64,000 bases of DNA from Carnobacterium_A sp047553015 (GCF_047553015.1 NZ_CP180212.1:310001-374000); one strand, 5' to 3'. Shown: positions 1-9,330, counted from the stretch's first letter. Made by a program: numbers and translations. Notes: generated by a model from the letters alone, not told the origin.

Positions 1-1171
1 GAACGTAGCAAAAAAATTATCTAATAATCACTATGAAGCACGCTTTAGCGGAAATGGTTACGGTGAAATAACTAAACTTGGACAAACAATTAATGAATTA
101 GCAGAGAGTTTAGACGATCAAATGCAAGAGATTACTCAAAATAAAGAGCGAATCAATGAGTTGATTAATCATTTGGTAATTGGTGTAATGCAACTAGATG
201 AACACCGGAATATCCAAATAGTTAATCCAGCTATGTGCCAAATTTTTGATATGGATAGTAGTAAATTAATCGGTAAATCTTATGCTGAAGCCACAAAAAG
301 TTATGGATTAAGCTATTTGATTGAAAAAGCCTATCGAAAAAAAGAAAGACAAAATAAAGAAATTTATTTTTATTTTCCTAGTGAGAGAATTGTTGATGCG
401 AATATTGTTCCAATAGCAGGAAAGACTAAAGAGGATACGAATCTTATTGTCTTATTGTATGACATTACAGAGATAAGGCGCCTAGAAAAAGTCCGAACTG
501 ATTTCGTTACCAATGCTTCTCATGAGTTAAGAACTCCAATTACAGCGTTAAAAGGATTTTCAGAAACGTTGTTAGATGGAGCTATGGATGATAAAGTAAT
601 TCTGAAACAATTTTTAGAGATTATGTTAGAAGAAAGTACACGATTGAATCTTTTAGTAAATGATATATTAGAATTATCTAAACTGGAACAAAGGCAAGTC
701 CCAATTTCTTTTGAGGAAGTAGTAGTCAAAGATGCTGTTTTGTCTACATTTAAATTGATTAACCAAAAAGCAAAACAAAAAGAAATCACGATGCATTTAT
801 TTGAAGAAGATTGTGTTAAAATCGACGGAGATAAAAACCGATTAAAACAAGTTTTAGCCAATCTGATTGATAATGCGGTTATGTATACAAAACCTGGTGG
901 AGTCATAAATGTGACCATTAAAAAAAGTGAGAGTCAGGCTATCATTACCATTAGTGATAATGGAATGGGTATTCCAGAAGATGAAATCAATCGTGTTTTT
1001 GAACGCTTTTATCGAGTAGACAAAGGCAGAAGTCGAAATTCAGGTGGAACAGGATTAGGATTGTCTATTGTAAAATATTTAGTTGAAAACTTTAATGGAA
1101 CAATTACGGTAAAGAGTAAAGTTGGCTTAGGAACAACGTTTACACTAATTTTTCCATTGCGTCACGTATAA
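1..1171 (+). CDS. phoR: Phosphate sensor histidine kinase PhoR/PnpS, 5' end outside the window
   Basis: The reading frame is open from base 2, so the gene starts upstream and only its last ~389 residues are visible. In order these are a HAMP-like tail (about the first 45 residues), a PAS domain, a HisKA dimerisation helix with the phospho-accepting His (codon 521-523, in NASHELRTP), and an HATPase domain with N box (DNAVMYT), G1 box (DNGMGIP) and G2 box (GGTGLGLS). Membrane segments are not in view. By family and by its place before two pst operons it should sense phosphate limitation and phosphorylate a PhoP/PnpR response regulator, presumably encoded just upstream. A strong terminator follows, so pst is transcribed separately. 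Confidence 0.9.
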   Translation, partial: NVAKKLSNNHYEARFSGNGYGEITKLGQTINELAESLDDQMQEITQNKERINELINHLVIGVMQLDEHRNIQIVNPAMCQIFDMDSSKLIGKSYAEATKSYGLSYLIEKAYRKKERQNKEIYFYFPSERIVDANIVPIAGKTKEDTNLIVLLYDITEIRRLEKVRTDFVTNASHELRTPITALKGFSETLLDGAMDDKVILKQFLEIMLEESTRLNLLVNDILELSKLEQRQVPISFEEVVVKDAVLSTFKLINQKAKQKEITMHLFEEDCVKIDGDKNRLKQVLANLIDNAVMYTKPGGVINVTIKKSESQAIITISDNGMGIPEDEINRVFERFYRVDKGRSRNSGGTGLGLSIVKYLVENFNGTITVKSKVGLGTTFTLIFPLRHV

Positions 1172-1174
1172 AAT

Positions 1175-1221
1175 AAAAAACTAAGAAAAAGTAGCTTTCA
1201 TTACTTTTTCTTAGTTTTTTT
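1175..1221 (+). terminator. Rho-independent terminator after phoR
   Basis: A 19-base arm (1175-1193, containing CTAAGAAAAAGTA) pairs with 1202-1220 around an 8-base loop. The descending arm runs into a T-rich tail. It separates the sensor kinase from pstS. Confidence 0.85.
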
Positions 1222-1230
1222 ATGTAGCCC

Positions 1231-1269
1231 TTCGCAACTCCTTTACAAAGAGCTACACAAACGTTACAC
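1231..1269 (+). promoter_or_regulatory. Pho box (PhoP/PnpR operator) of the first pst operon
   Basis: Four hexamers repeat at exactly 11-bp steps: TTCGCA at 1231, TTTACA at 1242, CTACAC at 1253 and TTACAC at 1264. This direct-repeat layout, one per helical turn, matches PhoP-family binding sites in Firmicutes (TTAACA-like repeats). No good -35 is present, as expected for an activator-dependent promoter. A possible -10 is TATAAG at 1303-1308, rather far from the last repeat. Confidence 0.7.
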
Positions 1270-1357
1270 AAAGAGAGAACGAAATAGACAGTCATCCTTT
1301 ACTATAAGAGATGTGGACAAGAAGAAGTCCAACACTATAAAAAAAGGATGGAATACT

Positions 1358-2257
1358 ATGCATATCAAAAAATCATCGAAAGTACTAGTTTCTTTAGGAA
1401 TGGCATTATTTTTAGCTGCTTGTGGCAATTCATCTTCTGATACAACCGGTTCGAGTTTAACGGAAGGAGAATTTGATCTTACTCAATCCATACATGTGAT
1501 TTCTCGCGAAGATGGTTCAGGAACACGTGGTGCATTTACTGAAATTGCAAAAGTACGAGAAAAAGATGCCGATGGCAATGAGATAGATGCAACCTATATG
1601 GAGGCTGTAATCCAAAATAGTACAGATGGAGTCATGACTTCTGTTGCAGGCGACGTAACTTCGATAGGGTATATTTCACTGGGGTCTGTGAACGATACAA
1701 TCAAAGCTCTAAAGATAGAAGGCGTTCATCCTACTCCTGAAACAATTAAAGATAACTCATACGCAATTGCACGTCCCTTTAATCTCGTTTATAAAGATAA
1801 GTTAAGCAAAGAAGCACAAGATTTTTGGGATTTTATGTTTAGTCAACAAGGACAAGAAATGGTTGTAAAAGAAGGATACATTGAAGCGGATGATCAAGCC
1901 GTTATCTACACGGCACCAGAAAATCTAGATGGAAAAGTCAGCATTGTAGGCTCAACATCCGTTACCTCTGTTATGGAAGTTCTTGCTGAAGAATATCAGG
2001 CTTTGAATCCTGCTGTAACGATTGATATTACGTCAAATGGTTCTTCTGCCGGGATAACGGCAGCGACAGATGGTACAGCCGATATTGGTATGGCTTCTAG
2101 AGAATTAAAAGAAGAGGAAAAAGAGGTATTAGCCGTGTCTGTTCTAGCGAGGGATGGAATTGCTGTTATCGTAAATAAAGAAAACACGACAGACGAATTA
2201 ACCATGGAACAAGTAAAAGCTATCTTTACAGGTGAACAACTAATTTGGCAAGAATAA
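1358..2257 (+). CDS. pstS: Phosphate-binding lipoprotein PstS (permuted domain order)
   Basis: Extracellular phosphate-binding lipoprotein of the first Pst transporter, 299 aa. ATG 1358 is chosen over an in-frame start at 1313 because AAAGGATGG lies 6-14 bases upstream and the protein then opens with a clean lipoprotein signal (LAAC, Cys22). The two lobes are in reverse order to the usual PstS. The phosphate-loop motif DGSGTRG (residues 52-58) is near the N terminus, while the GSTSVTSV motif (198-205) and DIGMASR (242-248) are in the second half. The protein ends at TGEQLIWQE, where relatives have TGxxTNW. Permuted PstS proteins are known in Firmicutes. It leads a pstS-C-A-B-phoU operon under a Pho box. 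Confidence 0.85.
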   Translation: MHIKKSSKVLVSLGMALFLAACGNSSSDTTGSSLTEGEFDLTQSIHVISREDGSGTRGAFTEIAKVREKDADGNEIDATYMEAVIQNSTDGVMTSVAGDVTSIGYISLGSVNDTIKALKIEGVHPTPETIKDNSYAIARPFNLVYKDKLSKEAQDFWDFMFSQQGQEMVVKEGYIEADDQAVIYTAPENLDGKVSIVGSTSVTSVMEVLAEEYQALNPAVTIDITSNGSSAGITAATDGTADIGMASRELKEEEKEVLAVSVLARDGIAVIVNKENTTDELTMEQVKAIFTGEQLIWQE

Positions 2258-2350
2258 TGGATCTAACTGACCCTTGTTAGTAAAAAGAGTGTCCTCGAAT
2301 AGAGAAAAACAATAAAGTAGATTTGAGTGATAGCAGTGAGAAATAAAAAG

Positions 2351-3214
2351 ATGAAAGTAAAAAAATTAGATGGTTTTATGCAAGGAGTCTTTCTTGTATC
2401 GGCTTTGATCTCTGTGATGGCAATCATCTTAATAGGTATCTTTGTTTTTGGTGGCGGCATACCCTTTATTGCAGAGTATGGACTGAGTAATTTTTTATTG
2501 GGAGAAAAATGGGCACCATCAAATACTCCGGCTGCGTTTGGTATTTTACCTATGATTATTGGCTCTGTGACCGTTACTTTAGGAGCAATTGTGATAGGTG
2601 TCCCTGTCGGGGTGCTAACAGCTGTGTTCATGGCTGAATTTTGCCCTGCTAAACTATATAAGGTATTAAAGCCTGCCGTTAATATGATGGCGGCGATACC
2701 TTCTATCGTGTACGGATTCTTCGCTTTACAGTTAATCGTTCCTTTTATGCGTCGTCTTTTTGGAGGAACAGGTATGAATATGCTAACCGTTATTCTTTTA
2801 TTAGGGATTATGATTCTACCAACAATTATTGGGATGTCAGAATCAGCTATTCGGGCCGTTCCAAAAAGTTATTATAGTGGCAGTTTAGCTTTAGGAGCTA
2901 GTCATGAGCGATCGATTATGAAAGTGAGTTTACCTGCGGCTAAATCAGGTATTTTATCTTCTATTATCCTAGGGATCGGCCGTGCGATTGGAGAAACAAT
3001 GGCTGTTGTTTTAGTTGCTGGAAATCAACCACGCATTCCTGACTCGCTAACTCAAGGAGTTAGAACGTTAACAACAAATATTGTTTTGGAGATGTCTTAT
3101 GCTACCGGCCAACACCGCGAAGCATTGATTGCAACAGCTGTTGTTTTGTTTGGTTTTATTTTACTGATTAATGGCATCTTTCTATTAATCAAACGAAAAG
3201 AGGCCATTAGATGA
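2351..3214 (+). CDS. pstC: Phosphate ABC transporter permease PstC (operon 1)
   Basis: Inner-membrane permease of the first Pst importer, about 287 aa with six predicted membrane helices and the binding-protein-dependent transport loop (SLALGASHERSIMKVSLPAA, then GIGRAIGETMAV). The start is uncertain. ATG 2351 has AGTGAG 10 bases upstream; GTG 2327 and GTG 2336 are in-frame alternatives with weaker sites. It follows pstS by ~90 bases and overlaps pstA by four bases (ATGA), so the two permeases are translationally coupled. It pairs with the downstream PstA to form the channel. Confidence 0.88.
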   Translation: MKVKKLDGFMQGVFLVSALISVMAIILIGIFVFGGGIPFIAEYGLSNFLLGEKWAPSNTPAAFGILPMIIGSVTVTLGAIVIGVPVGVLTAVFMAEFCPAKLYKVLKPAVNMMAAIPSIVYGFFALQLIVPFMRRLFGGTGMNMLTVILLLGIMILPTIIGMSESAIRAVPKSYYSGSLALGASHERSIMKVSLPAAKSGILSSIILGIGRAIGETMAVVLVAGNQPRIPDSLTQGVRTLTTNIVLEMSYATGQHREALIATAVVLFGFILLINGIFLLIKRKEAIR

Positions 3215-4029
3215 GTCGTAATTACATTAAAGGATTGGTTTATTTTTCAGCCTTAATAACATTTGGATCGTTGTTTTTTATTATTAGCTTTATTTTAATT
3301 AAGGGGCTTCCACATTTAACCCCTGCGCTATTTTCTTTTCACTATACAACGACTAACGTTTCTCTCCTACCAGCCTTGTTAACAACGTTTATGGTTGTCG
3401 GATTAACGTTGGTTATAGCAACACCTATTGGAGTATTTACGGGCTTTTACCTCATAGAGTACGCAGGAAAAAACAATAAAGTAGTAGAACTGATTCGCAT
3501 AGCAACGGATACACTAGCAGCTATTCCATCCATTGTTTATGGTCTATTCGGAATGTTATTTTTTGTGACATTTCTACGTTTTCAGTATTCTCTTTTAGCG
3601 GGCGTTTTAACAGCGGTTATCATGGTTTTACCACTGATTATTCGAGCAACAGAAGAATCTCTCCTTTCTGTTAAAGATTCTTTGAGACAAGCAAGCTTTA
3701 GCTTGGGAGCTGGAAAACTGAGAACGATTTTTAAAATAGTTTTGCCTGTAGCGATGCCGGGAATTCTATCTGGTGTTATCTTAGCTAGTGGAAGAGTTGT
3801 AGGAGAAACAGCAGCATTAATGTATACAATGGGCACCTCAACTAATTTACCAGATAGCTTATTTTCTTCTGGGCGAACACTTGCTTTACACATGTACGTC
3901 TTATCTAGTGAAGGACAGCATGTCAATGAGTCTTATGCCACGGGTGTTGTTTTGATTTTAACTGTATTGATTATTAATGCATTATCAACGTACCTTAGTA
4001 GCCGACTGACAAAGGAGACAACAAAATGA
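3211..4029 (+). CDS. pstA: Phosphate ABC transporter permease PstA (operon 1)
   Basis: Second permease subunit, 272 aa, with six predicted membrane helices. The EAA-type loop that contacts the ATPase is at about residues 155-175 (ASFSLGAGKLRTIFKIVLP), followed by SGRVVGETAAL. ATG 3211 overlaps the pstC stop and the gene itself overlaps pstB by four bases (ATGA at 4026), the tight packing expected for stoichiometric transporter subunits. Confidence 0.9.
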   Translation: MSRNYIKGLVYFSALITFGSLFFIISFILIKGLPHLTPALFSFHYTTTNVSLLPALLTTFMVVGLTLVIATPIGVFTGFYLIEYAGKNNKVVELIRIATDTLAAIPSIVYGLFGMLFFVTFLRFQYSLLAGVLTAVIMVLPLIIRATEESLLSVKDSLRQASFSLGAGKLRTIFKIVLPVAMPGILSGVILASGRVVGETAALMYTMGTSTNLPDSLFSSGRTLALHMYVLSSEGQHVNESYATGVVLILTVLIINALSTYLSSRLTKETTK

Positions 4030-4778
4030 GCAAAGTGACTATTAAAGAGTTGGATTTATTTTATGGAAAATTTCAAGCTCTCCATCATGTTAATTTATCT
4101 ATTTTAAAAAATGAAATAACAGCTTTTATAGGACCTTCCGGATGCGGAAAATCAACGTTAATTAAAACCTTAAATAGAATGAATGATTTAGTTGAAGGCT
4201 GTACAATAAGTGGAGAAGTGAAAATGGATGATGAAAATATTTATGCAAAAGAGTGCAATATTAATCTTCTACGTAAACGAGTTGGAATGGTTTTCCAGCA
4301 ACCCAATCCATTTCCAATGAGTATATATGATAATATTGCTTATGGACCAAGGACTCATGGCATCAAAAACAAACAAGTAGTAGATGAACTAGTGGAAAAA
4401 AGTCTGCGTAAAGCAGCTATTTGGGAAGAAGTTAAAGATAATTTGAAAAAAAATGCTCTATCTTTATCTGGTGGACAACAGCAACGAATTTGTATTGCTC
4501 GTGCCTTAGCGGTTGATCCAGAGGTTCTGTTAATGGATGAACCGACAAGTGCCTTAGACCCTATTTCTACAGCTAAAATTGAAGAATTAGTCATAGGATT
4601 AAAAAAAGACTACACATTAGTAATTGTTACTCATAATATGCAACAGGCTTCACGTATTTCAGATAAAACAGCTTTCTTTTTAAACGGAAAGATTATCGAA
4701 TGTGATGAAACAAGAAAAATTTTCACTAATCCTAAAAAACAAGAAACAGAAGATTATATCTCGGGACGTTTTGGTTAG
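4026..4778 (+). CDS. pstB: Phosphate ABC transporter ATPase PstB (operon 1)
   Basis: Cytoplasmic ATPase of the Pst importer, 250 aa. It has Walker A GPSGCGKST, the Q-loop VFQQPNPFPMSIYDN, the ABC signature LSGGQQQR, Walker B VLLMDEPTSALDP and the switch His in VTHNMQQASR. The NPFPMSIYDN segment and the ending ETEDYISGRFG are hallmarks of PstB. It is coupled to pstA and followed 28 bases later by phoU. Confidence 0.93.
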   Translation: MSKVTIKELDLFYGKFQALHHVNLSILKNEITAFIGPSGCGKSTLIKTLNRMNDLVEGCTISGEVKMDDENIYAKECNINLLRKRVGMVFQQPNPFPMSIYDNIAYGPRTHGIKNKQVVDELVEKSLRKAAIWEEVKDNLKKNALSLSGGQQQRICIARALAVDPEVLLMDEPTSALDPISTAKIEELVIGLKKDYTLVIVTHNMQQASRISDKTAFFLNGKIIECDETRKIFTNPKKQETEDYISGRFG

Positions 4779-4806
4779 AAAATGATAAGAGGTAGGAGCT
4801 GGTTAA

Positions 4807-5475
4807 ATGAGACAAAATTTTGAAGAAGAATTGACCTCTTTGCACGATCACTTTTCAGAAATGGGAACACTAGTTGACGAAGCGATAGGTAAATCAGTCA
4901 AATCATTTACTACTCATGATAAAGAATTAGCACAAAAAGTAATCGATCAAGATTATAAAATAAATGAAGCGGAGTTACTGTTAGAAAATAAGTGTTTTGA
5001 ATTAATTGCACTGCAACAACCGGTAACGAGTGACCTACGAAGAATTGTGACGGTTATGAAAGCGTGTGTTGATTTAGAACGAATGGGAGACCATGCGGTC
5101 AGCATTGCAAAGTCTACTATTCGTGTAAAAGGCAAAGAACGTATTCCGCAAATGGAAGAAAAGATTCATGAATTATCGATAAAGGTAAAAGTGTTGGTTC
5201 AATTAGTACTAGAAGCTTACTTAGAAAGAGACGATCAAAAAGCTCGAAAGATTGCTGAAAGTGATGATGCAATTAACACCCTTTCTAAAGAAATTTTCGA
5301 GCGAAGTATAAAAGAGATGAGAAAAGACACCAATTTAGTCATTGGTGGGACCGATTATCTTTTAGTAGCTAAGAACTTAGAGCGTATCGGAGATTATGTA
5401 ACCAATATTTGTGAATGGATTATTTATCTTGAAACCGGTAAAATAGCCGAATTAAATTCAAATCATCTTAATTAA
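4807..5475 (+). CDS. phoU: Phosphate-signalling regulator PhoU (operon 1)
   Basis: Cytoplasmic six-helix protein, 222 aa, built from two PhoU repeats. The metal-cluster motifs are visible: DLERMGDHA in the first repeat and NLERIGDYVTN in the second. PhoU links the activity of the Pst transporter to the PhoR kinase, keeping it off when phosphate is plentiful. The RBS TAGGAG lies upstream of ATG 4807. It is the last gene of this operon and is followed at once by a terminator. A diverged second copy sits at 10156. Confidence 0.9.
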   Translation: MRQNFEEELTSLHDHFSEMGTLVDEAIGKSVKSFTTHDKELAQKVIDQDYKINEAELLLENKCFELIALQQPVTSDLRRIVTVMKACVDLERMGDHAVSIAKSTIRVKGKERIPQMEEKIHELSIKVKVLVQLVLEAYLERDDQKARKIAESDDAINTLSKEIFERSIKEMRKDTNLVIGGTDYLLVAKNLERIGDYVTNICEWIIYLETGKIAELNSNHLN

Positions 5476-5477
5476 AT

Positions 5478-5530
5478 CCTTTTTGTTGCTTGAGTAAGGA
5501 ATACATCTCAAGTAATAAAGAGGTTTTTTT
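5478..5530 (+). terminator. Rho-independent terminator of pst operon 1
   Basis: A 17-base arm (5478-5494) pairs fully, counting G-U wobbles, with 5507-5523 around a 12-base loop and is followed by T7 (5524-5530). Confidence 0.85.
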
Positions 5531-5634
5531 ATTTGTTAAAATCGCTATAAACAAACGGAAAAAGTCAGCTAGCTAGTGTTTTCTTTGCGCTTTAAAAGTA
5601 AAAACGCTAAGATGACAGTAGATTCAAGATTTTA

Positions 5635-5688
5635 TTTACATAAAATTTACAATTAAACCGGCAAACTTTTACAAAAGTACGTTATGAT
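5635..5688 (+). promoter_or_regulatory. Pho box and promoter of the second pst operon
   Basis: TTTACA occurs at 5635, 5646 and 5668, that is in phase at 11 and 22 bases, with a degenerate position at 5657. A -10 element TATGAT lies at 5683-5688, so the repeats cover the -20 to -60 zone as in PhoP-activated promoters. The pstS start is 41 bases further on. Confidence 0.75.
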
Positions 5689-5729
5689 GAGTAAATGTAG
5701 GGATTCTATTATTACCTAGGAGGCAAATC

Positions 5730-6608
5730 ATGAAATTTAATCGATACAATAAATTAGCTATTGCGTTTATATCAACTATTTTTTTAGCAGCTTGTAGCCC
5801 ACTTGAAGGCGAAGAGTCTATTACAGCTGTCGGTTCTTCTGCTTTACAACCACTAGTTGAAGCAGCAGGCGAACAATATGGATCTGAAAATTTTGGTAAA
5901 TTCATCAATGTTCAAGGTGGAGGAAGTGGAACAGGACTAGGACAAATTGCTGCTGATGCTGTAGATATAGGCAACTCAGATATTTTTGCAGAAGAAAAAA
6001 GTGGAATAGAGGCATCAAAATTAGTGGATCATCGTGTAGCAGTCGTTGGAATTACTCCAATTGTTACACCAGAAGTTGGAGTGACAGATATTAGCTTAGA
6101 GAATTTAAGCAAAATTTTTACTGGTAAAATCACAAACTGGAAAGAGTTAGGTGGAAAAAACTTACCAATTACTGTACTAAATCGTTCATCAGGAAGTGGG
6201 ACACGAGCTACTTTTGACCGGTGGGTTCTTACAGAGGGCTCGAAAAGTATCGTAACCCAAGAACAAGAATCCAGTGGGACCGTTAGGCAAATTGTTGCAA
6301 GCACACCGGGGACAATTAGTTACGTTGCTTTTTCATATGTAGACGATACGGTTAAAGCATTGTCTATTGAAGGAGTCAAGCCAACAGATAAAAATGTCAA
6401 AAAAAACAAATGGATTATTTGGTCTTATGAGCACATGTATACGAATGGAGAACCAACAGGCTTAACAAGAGACTTTCTAGACTACATCTTGTCGGATGAA
6501 GTACAAGAAACACTAATCGGTGCGCTTGGGTACATTCCGACTAATCAAATGGAATTCGAAAGAGATGCTAAAGGAATCACAACGGAAGTCCTTAAAGAAA
6601 CTGAATAA
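5730..6608 (+). CDS. pstS: Phosphate-binding lipoprotein PstS (operon 2, canonical order)
   Basis: Surface phosphate-binding lipoprotein of the second Pst transporter, 292 aa. ATG 5730 has AGGAGG seven bases upstream. Lipobox LAAC has Cys22. Domain order is canonical: AVGSSALQPL (33-42), GGGSGTG (63-69), the TGKITNW segment (131-137), then SGSGTRA (154-160). These motifs bind phosphate in the family. It differs from the first PstS in both sequence and lobe order, so the two operons are not a recent copy of each other. It leads pstS-C-A-B-B-phoU. Confidence 0.92.
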   Translation: MKFNRYNKLAIAFISTIFLAACSPLEGEESITAVGSSALQPLVEAAGEQYGSENFGKFINVQGGGSGTGLGQIAADAVDIGNSDIFAEEKSGIEASKLVDHRVAVVGITPIVTPEVGVTDISLENLSKIFTGKITNWKELGGKNLPITVLNRSSGSGTRATFDRWVLTEGSKSIVTQEQESSGTVRQIVASTPGTISYVAFSYVDDTVKALSIEGVKPTDKNVKKNKWIIWSYEHMYTNGEPTGLTRDFLDYILSDEVQETLIGALGYIPTNQMEFERDAKGITTEVLKETE

Positions 6609-6693
6609 GAATCAGATTGAAAACTGAAAAAATAAGGTGTAAAAGTAGTGTTTTTCATCAGTAAGAAAAGAAAGAATAAGAGGAGGGCTTCTT

Positions 6694-7614
6694 TTGGACG
6701 ATAGTCAAAAAAAACTAGCTGAACATTCGGGTAAGAGTAGACTTGAAAAAATAGGGAAGACAATTAGTTTTTTATGTATAGCATTTATTGTTTTTGTTGT
6801 GTTATCTATTTTATATTTTGTTGCAAGTAAGGGAATAGCAACGTTTACTAAAGATGGTGTTTCACTAATTGATTTTCTAACCGGTAAAATTTGGAATCCA
6901 GGAAGCATCGGAGAAAATGGCAAGCCGTTGACTGGAGCATTGCCTATGATTGCTGGTTCGTTCATTGTAACGTTATTAGCAGCAGCAGTAGCGACTCCTT
7001 TTGCGATAGGAGCAGCTATTTTTATGACGGAGATTTCACCAACCGTGGGTAAAAAAATCTTACAGCCAGTGATTGAATTATTAGTAGGGATTCCTTCTGT
7101 TGTCTATGGTTTCATTGGTTTATCCGTAGTCGTACCCTTTATGCGCAATACATTCGGTGGAAGTGGATTTGGAATAATTTCTGCGGCAATTGTTTTGTTT
7201 GTCATGATTTTACCAACGGTCACAAGTATGTCTGTAGACACATTAAAGTCCGTTCCGCGGTATTACAGAGAAGCTTCGCTGGCCCTAGGAGCAACAAGGT
7301 GGCAAACGATTTATAAAGTAGTTTTAAGAAGTGCGACACCAGGGTTGTTAACGGCGGTTGTTTTTGGAATGGCTCGTGCATTCGGAGAAGCTCTAGCTGT
7401 TCAAATGGTTATTGGAAACGCGGCATTGATGCCAACGAATTTGATTACACCAGCCTCGACGTTAACAAGTATTCTAACAATGAACATGGGGAATACAGTA
7501 ATGGGGACACTTGAAAACAATGTTCTTTGGTCATTGGCGCTAATTTTATTAGTTATGGCTTTATTCTTCAATATTTTAACCCGTTGGATTGGAAAGAAAG
7601 GGGCTATGAACTAA
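6694..7614 (+). CDS. pstC: Phosphate ABC transporter permease PstC (operon 2)
   Basis: Permease subunit, 306 aa. The start is TTG 6694, supported by AGGAGG at 6681-6686 with a 7-base gap; no ATG is near. There is a short charged N-terminal tail, then six predicted membrane helices and the ATPase-contact loop ASLALGATRWQTIYKVVL followed by GMARAFGEALAV. It lies 85 bases after pstS and one base before pstA. Confidence 0.9.
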   Translation: MDDSQKKLAEHSGKSRLEKIGKTISFLCIAFIVFVVLSILYFVASKGIATFTKDGVSLIDFLTGKIWNPGSIGENGKPLTGALPMIAGSFIVTLLAAAVATPFAIGAAIFMTEISPTVGKKILQPVIELLVGIPSVVYGFIGLSVVVPFMRNTFGGSGFGIISAAIVLFVMILPTVTSMSVDTLKSVPRYYREASLALGATRWQTIYKVVLRSATPGLLTAVVFGMARAFGEALAVQMVIGNAALMPTNLITPASTLTSILTMNMGNTVMGTLENNVLWSLALILLVMALFFNILTRWIGKKGAMN

Positions 7615-7615
7615 C

Positions 7616-8500
7616 ATGAATGCCAAAAAGATAGACAAAATTGCTGTTGGCTTTTTATACGCAATGGCTGGAGTAATTGTTTTAATTTTATTTAGTTTGC
7701 TAGCCTTTATTTTATGGCGTGGCATTCCTCAAATTTCTTGGGAATTTTTAACAACACCTTCTAAATCCTTTCAACCAGGTGGTGGAATTGTTATTCAGTT
7801 ATATAACTCATTTTACTTACTTATTTTAACAATGTTGATTAGTACGCCTATTTCTCTAGGAGCAGCTATTTATTTATCTGAATACGCAAAAAAGAATCTA
7901 TTTACAGATTTTATTCGGACCATTATTGAAGTGCTAAGTTCACTTCCTTCTGTTGTTGTTGGATTATTTGGTTTCTTAGTATTTGTTTTGCAATGGGGAT
8001 TAGGTTTTTCAATTCTTTCAGGGGCTATGGCCTTAACGTTATTCAATCTTCCTCTATTGACAAGAACAATTGAAGATTCACTTAGAGCTATTCCACTAAC
8101 GCAACGTGAAGCCGGATTAGCACTAGGTTTGTCTCGCTGGGAAACCGTTAACTTGGTTGTTTTACCTGCTGCTCTACCCGGGATATTAACGGGAATGATT
8201 CTAGCTGCAGGCCGAATTTTTGGTGAGGCCGCTGCATTGATTTATACAGCTGGTCAAAGTGCACCGGCATTAGATTTTACAAATTGGAATCCTTTGTCTA
8301 TTTCAAGTCCGCTAAACGTGATGCGTCCAGCTGAAACACTGGCTGTTCATATTTGGAAAATTAACAGTGAAGGTGTTATGCCAGATGGTGCGAAAGTCTC
8401 AGCAGGGGCTTCAGCTGTCTTAATTATTTCAGTTTTATTATTTAATCTAATTGCTCGTTACTTAGGAAAGAAACTACAGAAAAAAATTACAGCAGGCTAA
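7616..8500 (+). CDS. pstA: Phosphate ABC transporter permease PstA (operon 2)
   Basis: Second channel subunit, 294 aa, with six predicted membrane helices and the loop AGLALGLSRWETVNLVVLP followed by AAGRIFGEAAAL. It starts one base after the pstC stop. An insertion near residues 215-240 (ALDFTNWNPLSISSPLN) makes it longer than the operon 1 PstA. It forms the membrane pore with PstC. Confidence 0.9.
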   Translation: MNAKKIDKIAVGFLYAMAGVIVLILFSLLAFILWRGIPQISWEFLTTPSKSFQPGGGIVIQLYNSFYLLILTMLISTPISLGAAIYLSEYAKKNLFTDFIRTIIEVLSSLPSVVVGLFGFLVFVLQWGLGFSILSGAMALTLFNLPLLTRTIEDSLRAIPLTQREAGLALGLSRWETVNLVVLPAALPGILTGMILAAGRIFGEAAALIYTAGQSAPALDFTNWNPLSISSPLNVMRPAETLAVHIWKINSEGVMPDGAKVSAGASAVLIISVLLFNLIARYLGKKLQKKITAG

Positions 8501-8523
8501 AGAATAGTTAGGGAGGATAAAAT

Positions 8524-9330
8524 ATGTCAGAAAAAGTAGACCTTGAAACACATATTATCAAAATGAAACCTGATGCATCTGTTGATCTCTCCACAAAGGA
8601 CTTGCATGTCTGGTACGGACAAAACGAAGCGATAAAAGGAGTAACGCTAGAATTTGAAGAAAATAAAATTACCTCTTTGATTGGGCCAAGTGGTTGTGGC
8701 AAGTCGACTTATTTACGCTCATTAAATCGGATGAATGACGAGATTCAAATTGCCAGAGTAACAGGGGAAATCTTGTATCATGGCAAAGACATCAATACAC
8801 CTGAGACGGATGTATATGAAATGCGTAAAAATATTGGAATGGTTTTTCAACGTCCAAACCCTTTTAGTAAATCAATTTATGACAATATCAGTTTTGCTTT
8901 AAAACGTCACGGTGTCAAAGATAAAAGCGCACTAGATGAAGCAGTGGAAACAAGTTTAAAACAAGCTGCTCTATGGGAACAAGTGAAAGATGATTTGCAT
9001 AAAAATGCGCTCGCTTTATCAGGTGGTCAACAGCAACGGTTGTGTATTGCTCGTGCGATTGCTTTAAAGCCAGATGTACTCTTACTTGATGAACCTGCAA
9101 GTGCACTAGATCCAATCTCTACAAGTCAAGTTGAAGATACATTGCTTCAATTAAAAGAGAAATATTCGATTATTATTGTGACACACAATATGCAGCAAGC
9201 TTCACGAATTAGTGATTATACTGCCTTCTTTTATTTAGGAAATGTCATTGAATACGATGAGACAAGAAAAGTATTTACACGACCAAAAATCCAATCGACT
9301 GAGGACTACGTTTCAGGTAACTTTGGCTAG
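8524..9330 (+). CDS. pstB: Phosphate ABC transporter ATPase PstB, first copy in operon 2
   Basis: ATPase, 268 aa, with an N-terminal extension of about 20 residues before the nucleotide-binding domain. It has Walker A GPSGCGKST, the Q-loop VFQRPNPFSKSIYDN, signature LSGGQQQR, Walker B VLLLDEPASALDP and switch His VTHNMQQ. NPFSKSIYDN replaces the NPFPxSIxxN of the other two PstBs, a small subtype difference also found in the PstB1/PstB2 pairs of other Lactobacillales. The next gene is a second PstB only 11 bases downstream, so the ATPase may be a heterodimer (inference). Confidence 0.92.
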   Translation: MSEKVDLETHIIKMKPDASVDLSTKDLHVWYGQNEAIKGVTLEFEENKITSLIGPSGCGKSTYLRSLNRMNDEIQIARVTGEILYHGKDINTPETDVYEMRKNIGMVFQRPNPFSKSIYDNISFALKRHGVKDKSALDEAVETSLKQAALWEQVKDDLHKNALALSGGQQQRLCIARAIALKPDVLLLDEPASALDPISTSQVEDTLLQLKEKYSIIIVTHNMQQASRISDYTAFFYLGNVIEYDETRKVFTRPKIQSTEDYVSGNFG

